From Sutterella sp. UBA1442 (GTDB lineage Bacteria; Pseudomonadota; Gammaproteobacteria; Burkholderiales; Burkholderiaceae_F), in contig DCTK01000024.1 in NCBI GenBank assembly GCA_002329575.1, positions 12,397-18,601 of the forward strand: a DNA stretch of 6,205 nt, in the 5' to 3' direction. Positions 1 through 4,764 of the stretch are shown one piece after another. Made by a program: the position numbers and the translations under genes. Numbering within the stretch: position 1 is the first letter of the stretch; every line of letters begins with the position of its first letter. The notes below the pieces were generated by a model. The model was given only the letters and a program-made list of their open reading frames with translations. It searched no databases and was not told where the DNA came from.

Positions 1-635
1 GAATGATCAATAGCGGCACCACCATTGAGATCATCGCGCATCCGGCAGCCGGCCAAACGATTGAAAGTGATGTTCAAGACGCAGAGGATGATGACGAGTA
101 CTACGAAGAGTCTGAACCTCGCCGCTCCCGTACTTGGCTTTGGGTTTTAATTGCCATTGTGGCCGTCGGTGCCATTGCCTTTAAGCTTGCGGCCATGAAC
201 CGCAACACCATTGTTGAAAAACTGCCCCAAGCAACTTCTCTCATGAACTCCATCTGTTCGGTTCTGACCTGTGAGCCTGCTCGCTCTGAGGCTCCTTTAG
301 ACGCTCCGATAAAAAAAGAGGGAGCCGCAGCGGCCAAAACCAGCCAAGTGACAATCAGCAACTATAAGCTTGAGCCTGTCACCGGCAATGAGTACTTAAT
401 TCGCGTGAATTTGAAAAATAATGGTAGCTCCCAAGAAGACTATCCGGTTCTAACCGTTGTGCTTAAGGGAGAAAAAGAAGACATTTTGACACGTCGACAA
501 GTTTTACCAAAAGACTATTTACCCACAGGCGCCAAAAGCTTAGCCGGTGGTGAAGAAGCTCAGGTTGCCTTGGCCTTTAACCTTGAAGAGGGCACTCCCG
601 AGTCGCTTTCGGTTGAAATTGAACCCGTTCTTTAA
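1..635 (+). CDS. DUF3426 family membrane protein (5'-partial)
   Basis: This is the C-terminal part of a DUF3426 protein, a family of unknown function. The first visible Met codon is at 3-5, but the gene probably begins upstream: family members usually start with a small MJ0042-type CxxC zinc ribbon, which is absent here. Counting from that Met, an acidic linker (about 22-38, rich in D/E/Y) is followed by RRSR and one transmembrane helix (about 45-62, WLWVLIAIVAVGAIAF). Two cysteines (85 and 90) follow, as is common in this family, then a beta-rich domain (about 115-208) with the hallmark RRQVLPKDYLP (164-174). The C-terminal domain is probably periplasmic. In many betaproteobacteria this gene lies downstream of prmA and before a PfkB kinase, and the kinase is indeed next here. 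A terminator hairpin follows the stop. The family call is firm; the function is unknown. Confidence 0.82.
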   Translation, partial: MINSGTTIEIIAHPAAGQTIESDVQDAEDDDEYYEESEPRRSRTWLWVLIAIVAVGAIAFKLAAMNRNTIVEKLPQATSLMNSICSVLTCEPARSEAPLDAPIKKEGAAAAKTSQVTISNYKLEPVTGNEYLIRVNLKNNGSSQEDYPVLTVVLKGEKEDILTRRQVLPKDYLPTGAKSLAGGEEAQVALAFNLEEGTPESLSVEIEPVL

Positions 636-638
636 AAC

Positions 639-664
639 ACTGCCGCCAGAGCGCGGCAGTTTTT
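639..664 (+). terminator. Rho-independent terminator after the DUF3426 gene
   Basis: A perfect 8-bp GC-rich stem, ACTGCCGC (639-646) with GCGGCAGT (653-660), encloses a 6-nt loop (CAGAGC). It runs directly into a T-tract (660-664) and is preceded by an A-tract (634-637). It sits four bases after the DUF3426 stop codon. The T-tract ends only five bases before the ATG of the next gene, so the hairpin occupies the whole gap between the two genes. Confidence 0.85.
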
Positions 665-669
665 GCACC

Positions 670-1608
670 ATGAGTATTTTTATTTCAGGCTCTGTCGCTT
701 ACGATACCATTCTTCGCTTTGAAGGCGTTTTTGCTGATCATCTATTACCGAATTCGCTCAAGACACTGAATTTGACGTTACAGACTCCGGTCATGCACAA
801 GCACTTCGGGGGCTGTGCCGCTAACATTGCCTATAGTTTGAAAAGCTTGGGGGCAGATCCCTTGATCGTAACAACCGTGGGAGCAGATGCCACGAGCTAC
901 CTTGAGCACTTTAAAAACGATGACATTCGGACCGACGCCATCAAAGTCATTGAAGACGCTTTCACAGCACAAGCTTTTATCACAACGGATGCTCTCGGTA
1001 ACCAGTTAACTGCGTTTCATGAGGGAGCTATGGCGCGAGCCGATGAAGCATTGCCTCAAGATAATGAGGCAATTGAATTTGGCATCATATCGCCAACAGC
1101 CACTCGTGTCATGAAAGCTCATGTGAACTACCTAAACAGGCGAAACATTCCTGTCATGTGGGACATGGGACAAGCCAGTGCATATGTGACAGCCGAAGAC
1201 ATCGTTTGGTTCATCGAGCACGTGGACATCCTGACGCTTTCAAGCTACGAATGGGACGTATTGGAACAAAAAACGGGGCTTACGACTTCGGATGTATCAA
1301 AGCGCCTTAAGGCATTGATTATCACGCAAGGTGCACTTGGCTCTGAACTCTACACCGAAGGCAGGCATCAACATTTCCCTGCGTTACCCCTATCAACACC
1401 GGCCAATCCCGTCGGATGCGGCGATGCCTTCAGAGGTGCATTACTGCGTGGTTTAACCCGGGGATTTGATTGGACCACAACGATGCAATTGGCCTCGCTA
1501 ATGGGTGCGTTAAAAGCGCAAAGCGCAGGTGCTCAGGCACTAGTTACTGACAAAGACGAGATTAAACGACTTTTCCATTACCACTTCGGGTATGCCATTG
1601 AACTCTGA
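670..1608 (+). CDS. PfkB-family carbohydrate/nucleoside kinase (adenosine-kinase-like)
   Basis: A ribokinase/PfkB-fold kinase of 312 residues, a normal length for the family. It should transfer phosphate from ATP to a sugar or nucleoside hydroxyl in the cytoplasm. N-terminal ISGSVAYDTI (5-14) opens the substrate domain. FGGCAANIAYSLKSLGAD (46-63) is PfkB signature 1, and NPVGCGDAF (246-254) is signature 2, with the anion-hole glycines and D252 as predicted catalytic base. Betaproteobacterial proteins of this kind are often annotated as adenosine kinase; the true substrate cannot be read from sequence. The frame stays open upstream to an ATG at 547, but that extension overlaps the DUF3426 gene and has no kinase character, so ATG 670 is chosen. 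No Shine-Dalgarno is evident before 670: the region is the terminator stem and T-tract. The gene converges on the methyltransferase gene, with 11 bases between stops and no terminator visible there. Confidence 0.88.
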   Translation: MSIFISGSVAYDTILRFEGVFADHLLPNSLKTLNLTLQTPVMHKHFGGCAANIAYSLKSLGADPLIVTTVGADATSYLEHFKNDDIRTDAIKVIEDAFTAQAFITTDALGNQLTAFHEGAMARADEALPQDNEAIEFGIISPTATRVMKAHVNYLNRRNIPVMWDMGQASAYVTAEDIVWFIEHVDILTLSSYEWDVLEQKTGLTTSDVSKRLKALIITQGALGSELYTEGRHQHFPALPLSTPANPVGCGDAFRGALLRGLTRGFDWTTTMQLASLMGALKAQSAGAQALVTDKDEIKRLFHYHFGYAIEL

Positions 1609-1619
1609 TTAGCTGCTTA

Positions 1620-2231
1620 TTACGAGGGTGCATACGCAGTCAAAGCACATGCACCGTTTCCAATCGTTCTTACGTCGACGTATTCAAAACCGACTTTAAG
1701 AAGCTGCAATCGAAGCTCTTCGGCCGAGTGCGCAACCATGCCGGGAACAACTTTATCCCAAATTCTCGTTTCGGTACATTCGACAAAAATCAGAAATTGC
1801 CCATGCGGTTTGATGACTCGCAAAACTTCTGAAAAGGCTTTTTTCAGATCCCCCCAAAAGTAAACAGTCTCAAACGCACAGACACAATCAAACGAGGCCA
1901 GTTCGAATGGAAGCTGATGAACAGAAGCTTTGAAAAATTCGCAATTTCCCGCTTTAACTGCTTCTTGATTAAGCGAAAAAGAAAAACTCAGCGCTTCGTC
2001 AGAAATATCCACACCAACAACTTTTCCGTCTGAAACAAGCTTTAGTATTTCGGCAATATTTCGTCCGCCACCACACCCGATATCTAAAACATGCCAATCT
2101 TTTTGCCAATCAATGAGAGCTCGAACTTTGCGTTCCTGTGGTTCATGTCCCGCATTCATGCAACGTAACATCACACGACCTAAAAAACCTTGAGGATTGG
2201 CACAATGCTTGAAAAAATTTCTGAGGATCAT
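1620..2231 (-). CDS. Class I SAM-dependent methyltransferase, predicted Fur-regulated
   Basis: A 203-residue Rossmann-fold methyltransferase of the Methyltransf_11/UbiE-like type. VLDIGCGGG (48-56) is motif I, the SAM-binding loop. VVGVDIS (71-77) supplies the acidic residue (D75) expected to bind the SAM ribose. FDCVCAFETVYFW (114-126) corresponds to motif II, and LRVIKPHGQFLI (137-148) to motif III. The N-terminal NPQGFLGRVMLRCMNAGHEP (12-31) resembles an N-terminal block I recall from a group of small, uncharacterised bacterial methyltransferases; this supports the start at 2231 over internal Met21 or Met25. It has no signal peptide or membrane helix, so it should be cytosolic. The acceptor substrate is unknown: small molecule, cofactor or macromolecule are all open. 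It is monocistronic, with its own promoter and Fur-type operator just upstream, separated from yggT by that gene's terminator. It looks like an insertion between conserved housekeeping blocks. Confidence 0.87.
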   Translation of the reverse strand: MILRNFFKHCANPQGFLGRVMLRCMNAGHEPQERKVRALIDWQKDWHVLDIGCGGGRNIAEILKLVSDGKVVGVDISDEALSFSFSLNQEAVKAGNCEFFKASVHQLPFELASFDCVCAFETVYFWGDLKKAFSEVLRVIKPHGQFLIFVECTETRIWDKVVPGMVAHSAEELRLQLLKVGFEYVDVRTIGNGACALTAYAPS

Positions 2232-2241
2232 GATTCTACCA

Positions 2242-2262
2242 AAATGAGAATTATTCTCATTT
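2242..2262 (-). promoter_or_regulatory. Fur box (predicted ferric uptake regulator operator)
   Basis: A 21-bp inverted repeat with 10-bp perfect arms around one central base; its 19-bp core is AATGAGAATTATTCTCATT (2243-2261). Against the 7-1-7 Fur consensus TGATAATNATTATCA, the core TGAGAATTATTCTCA (2245-2259) matches 12 of 14 specified bases. Against the classic 19-bp E. coli box, placed at 2240-2258, it matches 14 of 19. The G and C substitutions (TGAGAAT/ATTCTCA) are symmetrical and are a common Fur-box variant. The site immediately follows the predicted -10 of the methyltransferase promoter and covers its expected transcription start, the position where Fe-Fur blocks RNA polymerase. It ends 10 bases before the start codon. 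A Fur paralogue is possible, but Fur is the best fit. Confidence 0.8.
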
Positions 2263-2291
2263 ATGGTATTACGATCCTATCCTAAGGTCAA
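2263..2291 (-). promoter_or_regulatory. Sigma70-type promoter of the methyltransferase gene
   Basis: Reading the minus strand, a -35 element TTGACC (2291-2286, 5 of 6 to consensus) and a -10 element TACCAT (2268-2263, 4 of 6) are separated by exactly 17 bases. The expected transcription start is near 2256, inside the Fur box, giving a 5' leader of about 25 nt. That leader contains only a weak ribosome-binding candidate (GGTAG shortly before the ATG). The promoter lies downstream of the yggT terminator, which supports independent transcription of the methyltransferase gene. Confidence 0.68.
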
Positions 2292-2334
2292 GATTTTTTT
2301 TGCCTCAAACAATTATCCTTTGATTGTTGCTCAC

Positions 2335-2374
2335 AAAAAATCAACCGGTCGAATTACTTCGGACGGTTGATTTT
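2335..2374 (-). terminator. Rho-independent terminator of the ypjD-PP0621-ampD-yggT run
   Basis: An 11-bp perfect stem, AAAATCAACCG (2337-2347) with CGGTTGATTTT (2364-2374), continues after one mismatch into a further 5 bp (one G-U pair) closed by a 4-nt loop (2354-2357). Read leftward, the 3' arm merges into a run of six U (2340-2335). It lies 46 bases past the yggT stop codon and before the methyltransferase promoter, so it ends the leftward transcript. The A/T flanks could let it act in the other orientation too, but no rightward gene points at it. Confidence 0.85.
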
Positions 2375-2381
2375 CTGTTTA

Positions 2382-2401
2382 GCGATGCTCTTTAGCACCG
2401 C
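2382..2401 (-). other. Second hairpin in the yggT 3' untranslated region
   Basis: On the leftward transcript GCGGTGCT (2401-2394) can pair with AGCATCGC (2389-2382) around a 4-nt AAAG loop, giving an 8-bp stem with one G-U pair. It has no U-tract, so it is not a terminator by itself. It sits between the yggT stop and the terminator hairpin, making two tandem stem-loops in the 3' UTR. It could protect the mRNA end or be chance; function unknown. Confidence 0.45.
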
Positions 2402-2419
2402 ATTAATTTCAATTTTCAG

Positions 2420-2980
2420 TTATTGCAACCAAGCAGTCACAAAATAACCTTGCGAAATCGGTGTAACCCAGTACAAGAGTGCATTGACAATGAAAAAAAC
2501 AATCAATGGGGAGATGTCGATGTTAGCAATCTTGGGCAGGCGTGAAGAAAGAGGTCCCAAAATGGGATTCATCAAACGCCAAACCATTGCATAAGCCGGC
2601 GAAGTCGGTTGCAGCCAAGACAGCAAGACATAGATGATCGTACCCCAGAGAATGAGCTCAAGTACCCAACGGATCAGCACAAAGATGGCACATACCGGTA
2701 ATGCATACCAAGCAAAAGGCAAGCCTGTTACTTGACGATTTACGATACAAACCACAATCGCCATAATGAGAGCGCCGACGATACTGGCCCACTCGTAACG
2801 ACGCGAGGGCTTTAGAAATTGCGACAAGGGCACCACGAGCCAATTCGTACCGAACCAAGCCAAACGTGCAACAGGATCAAAAATGGAGAGCCGTTGATAG
2901 AAAATGAACGCTCTTAAAACCAGCAAGCAACCAATGAAGGTTGTCACCATGTTAAATAAAAATGCGATGAATTGAGCCAT
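2420..2980 (-). CDS. YggT family integral membrane protein (two YGGT repeats)
   Basis: A 186-residue inner-membrane protein with two tandem YGGT units. Hydrophobic segments are visible at about 4-28, 64-81, 92-121 (long, possibly a re-entrant or bent helix) and 155-172. The second repeat carries the family pattern of a tryptophan/proline stretch (LSWLQPTSPAY, 120-130), then MNPILGPLSSRLPKI (137-151) and DISPLIVFF (155-163). The first repeat (LRAFIFYQRL, then PLSQFLKP) is more diverged. The molecular role is not established; YggT proteins have been linked to osmotic tolerance and, through their plastid relatives, to cytochrome or division functions. The start at 2980 lies 12 bases after the ampD stop, so it is probably cotranscribed with ampD. 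No strong Shine-Dalgarno is visible. A strong terminator follows. Confidence 0.88.
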   Translation of the reverse strand: MAQFIAFLFNMVTTFIGCLLVLRAFIFYQRLSIFDPVARLAWFGTNWLVVPLSQFLKPSRRYEWASIVGALIMAIVVCIVNRQVTGLPFAWYALPVCAIFVLIRWVLELILWGTIIYVLLSWLQPTSPAYAMVWRLMNPILGPLSSRLPKIANIDISPLIVFFIVNALLYWVTPISQGYFVTAWLQ

Positions 2981-2992
2981 TGTCGTTATTGA

Positions 2993-3583
2993 TCAATTTT
3001 TTCGGAGTACAGTCCAGTATTGTAGCGGCTTTATGGGTTTAAGCCGTTCCATGAGCTGTGTCCAATTGAAAAAAGGTCCGGGATCCGTTTTACGTCCCGG
3101 GGCAATGTCGCAGTGCCCCGTAATATATTGAATCGTCGGGTAGCGGCGGATAATGGCATCGATAAGCTCTGACAGCGCTCTGTATTGCGCTTCTTCAAAA
3201 GGTTGTGTATCACAACCTTCAAGTTCAATACCGATTGAGAAATCGTTGCAACGAACACGATTCATAAAAGAGGACACTCCGGCATGCCAGGCACGATTAT
3301 TTGTGCTGACAAATTGCCGAATAAAACCGTTTCGGTCGATGAAAAAGTGTGAGGAGACCTCCAGGCCCCTTAAGGACTCAAATGACGGATGAGCGGAACA
3401 ATTAATTCTGCCCTCAAAAAGTGCCGCAACGTGTCCTGTTCCGAAAACGCCCGCTGGTAGTGAAATATTATGAATAACAATTAAATCAAGAGGCGATGTG
3501 CCCTGTCTTTTATCATAAAACGGACTGACGAAGACAGCACTCCCCGTCCCATGAATCCAACCTTCTGCATCAATGTTGAACAT
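2993..3583 (-). CDS. ampD: 1,6-anhydro-N-acetylmuramyl-L-alanine amidase AmpD
   Basis: A cytosolic zinc amidase of the Amidase_2/PGRP fold. It cleaves the bond between anhydro-N-acetylmuramic acid and L-alanine in recycled cell-wall muropeptides; loss of AmpD in AmpR/AmpC species raises beta-lactamase. At 196 residues it is slightly longer than E. coli AmpD (183). From Met 3583, the zinc ligands are H38 (LIVIHNISLPAG), H157 and D167 (GHCDIAPGRKTDPGPFFNW), with catalytic K165 and a conserved glutamate in SIGIELEG (116-123), so the active site looks complete. The frame is open to 3682, but that extension is basic, out-of-family, and lies inside the preceding gene. Met codons at 3589 and 3583 both give plausible N-termini (MTMFNID or MFNID); 3583 is preferred because GAG sits six bases upstream. 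Either start overlaps the PP0621-type gene (by 14 or 20 bases), suggesting translational coupling. Confidence 0.93.
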   Translation of the reverse strand: MFNIDAEGWIHGTGSAVFVSPFYDKRQGTSPLDLIVIHNISLPAGVFGTGHVAALFEGRINCSAHPSFESLRGLEVSSHFFIDRNGFIRQFVSTNNRAWHAGVSSFMNRVRCNDFSIGIELEGCDTQPFEEAQYRALSELIDAIIRRYPTIQYITGHCDIAPGRKTDPGPFFNWTQLMERLKPIKPLQYWTVLRKN

Positions 3584-3827
3584 CGTCATCTCGCGAGTTT
3601 TCTTTCGCTTCCGTTGCCTTTTTGGCACACTCTGCTGAGCAATACATGCGATTGCCACCCCATGTGCCGTCGACTTCTGCAAAATGCACTCCGCAAACGG
3701 GACACTTGATCATTTTCTTGACTGCAGGTGAAGCGTCCTTTTCCAGCTTTTTCGGCGCTTGCGCTTTTTTCCACAACGCATAAACCACTAACGCCAACAA
3801 AAAGAAAAAGGCAATTTTTCCCAACAT
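3570..3827 (-). CDS. PP0621 family small membrane zinc-finger protein
   Basis: An 85-residue protein with one N-terminal transmembrane helix (about 4-19, KIAFFFLLALVVYALW), a basic KKAQAPKK linker, and a C-terminal zinc-finger-like module: C42-P-V-C45 (KCPVCGVHF) paired with C63-S-A-E-C67 (YCSAECAKK). The helix plus the MIKCPVCGVH and YCSAEC pattern is typical of the PP0621 family, whose function is unknown. The finger is probably cytoplasmic, judging by the positive charges after the helix. It has a good ribosome-binding site, AGAGG, seven bases before the start and overlapping the ypjD stop. Its 3' end overlaps the ampD start. In betaproteobacteria it is often found between ypjD and ampD, as here. 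Confidence 0.85.
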   Translation of the reverse strand: MLGKIAFFFLLALVVYALWKKAQAPKKLEKDASPAVKKMIKCPVCGVHFAEVDGTWGGNRMYCSAECAKKATEAKENSRDDDVQH

Positions 3828-3834
3828 GCCGATA

Positions 3835-3839
3835 CCTCT
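3835..3839 (-). promoter_or_regulatory. Ribosome-binding site of the PP0621-type gene, overlapping the ypjD stop
   Basis: The minus strand reads TAGAGGTATCGGC and then ATG. The TAG is the ypjD stop, and AGAGG (3839-3835) is a clear Shine-Dalgarno seven bases before the start at 3827. This overlap fits translational coupling and fixes the start. Confidence 0.75.
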
Positions 3840-4656
3840 AAACTACAACATCAAGCACAAATCGATAAACCAAAAAAGCCAACGTTTGCAACACAACAGC
3901 TACCCAAAAGAGCATCAATGCCCTACGGCCTCGCCAACCGAAAATACGACGTCCCAACAACAACACACCAAAGAGCGCCCAACTGAGAATTGTCAGCACG
4001 GTCTTGTGCTCAAAGGACAGCAAAGCGTCAAAGTACTGAACGCTCGAGACCATGCCCGTCAAAATCGTCAACGTTAAGAAAATAAAGCAGGCCAGCACCA
4101 CGCGGAAAAGAATTCTTTCCATCATCATGAGATTGGGCATCGTGGCCACAATGCCCTCGGGCTCATCCAGTGCCAAATGATTTTTCAAACGCGTATTAAG
4201 CGTACTCATCAGAAGAGCCTGAACAACACTCATCAGCATGAAGCTATAAGCGATGAGGCCAAATGCAATATGAAGCTTGAAACTTATGTCAGCACCCACA
4301 ATCGGGTTGCCTTCGGTCGGAAAAACAAGAGGCGCCCAAAGACCCACTCCGGCAATTAAAAGTACGATTGCAAAAAGCGCGTGAACTCGTGAGTAAAGTG
4401 CTCCAAAGAAAAGCACTAGTACACAAAAAAAGCAAACGGCCGAGATTGCTTGACCGAACCCCATGACGACGGTCTGCGGTGCTACGAAGATAGAAGACTG
4501 CAACACCCAAAAGTGAGCTAGAAAGCCTACTGCAATGACCGGCAACGCCCACGTCGGGGCACGGTCCCCTCGCTTTTTAAAAGTACTGACAATTTTTCCG
4601 CCCACTAGCAGATAAAAAATTGATGCAACACCGTACAATATAGAGTTTAAATCCAT
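3838..4656 (-). CDS. ypjD: YpjD/CcsA-like cytochrome c assembly family inner-membrane protein
   Basis: A 272-residue polytopic membrane protein with about eight hydrophobic segments: roughly 5-24, 36-56, 64-86, 92-110, 126-150, 184-206, 218-235 and 247-267. It belongs to the CytC_asm/CcsA-ResC superfamily, whose full-length members handle haem for cytochrome c maturation. The short YpjD branch keeps the paired membrane histidines, here H129 (FKLHIAFGLIAYS) and H217 (FEHKTVLTILSW), but I see no tryptophan-rich WWD haem motif, so a cytochrome role is not proven. In E. coli, ypjD is also divergent from ffh, and the same arrangement here supports the name. It is the first gene of the leftward run; the start at 4656 has only a weak GAG eight bases upstream. 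Confidence 0.87.
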   Translation of the reverse strand: MDLNSILYGVASIFYLLVGGKIVSTFKKRGDRAPTWALPVIAVGFLAHFWVLQSSIFVAPQTVVMGFGQAISAVCFFCVLVLFFGALYSRVHALFAIVLLIAGVGLWAPLVFPTEGNPIVGADISFKLHIAFGLIAYSFMLMSVVQALLMSTLNTRLKNHLALDEPEGIVATMPNLMMMERILFRVVLACFIFLTLTILTGMVSSVQYFDALLSFEHKTVLTILSWALFGVLLLGRRIFGWRGRRALMLFWVAVVLQTLAFLVYRFVLDVVV

Positions 4657-4764
4657 TTGCCGAACTCGCTAAAACCACAACGCTATCGGTTGAGAAAACA
4701 ATCTGATTGTACGGCATAGAGACGGCAGATGCAGTGGTTTTATTTTTCTTTTATTTGAAACGAA
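4657..4764. promoter_or_regulatory. Divergent ypjD/ffh intergenic promoter region
   Basis: This 108-base gap must hold starts for both directions. Leftward, TACAAT (4711-4706, 5 of 6 to the -10 consensus) would serve ypjD, but no good -35 lies at 16-18 bases. Rightward, TTGAGA (4690-4695, 5 of 6 to -35) is the best element, with only a poor -10 partner near 4715-4720. Closer to ffh, TGGTTTTAT (4735-4743) is a possible extended -10. A 13-bp palindrome ACAATCTGATTGT (4698-4710) overlaps the leftward -10. A T-rich tract (about 4738-4756) precedes the ffh start, which lacks a strong Shine-Dalgarno (only GAAACGAA before the ATG). Confidence 0.4.

Noticed and set aside
613..641. TTGAAA near 613 as the -35 of a promoter for the kinase
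   Set aside because: No acceptable -10 hexamer lies 16-18 bases downstream; that region is the terminator's A-tract and stem.
547..669. N-terminal extension of the kinase frame to an ATG at 547
   Set aside because: The 41 extra residues are basic and non-homologous, overlap the end of the DUF3426 gene and span the terminator hairpin; ATG 670 gives the normal PfkB N-terminus.
3584..3682. N-terminal extension of ampD to 3682
   Set aside because: The extension lies within the PP0621-type gene in another frame and is low-complexity basic sequence without a signal peptide; the AmpD fold begins after Met 3583.
3826..4077. Rightward 83-codon open frame opposite ypjD
   Set aside because: Composition is rich in Q, H, T and N with no recognisable domain, and it is antisense to a well-supported membrane protein gene; treated as a shadow.
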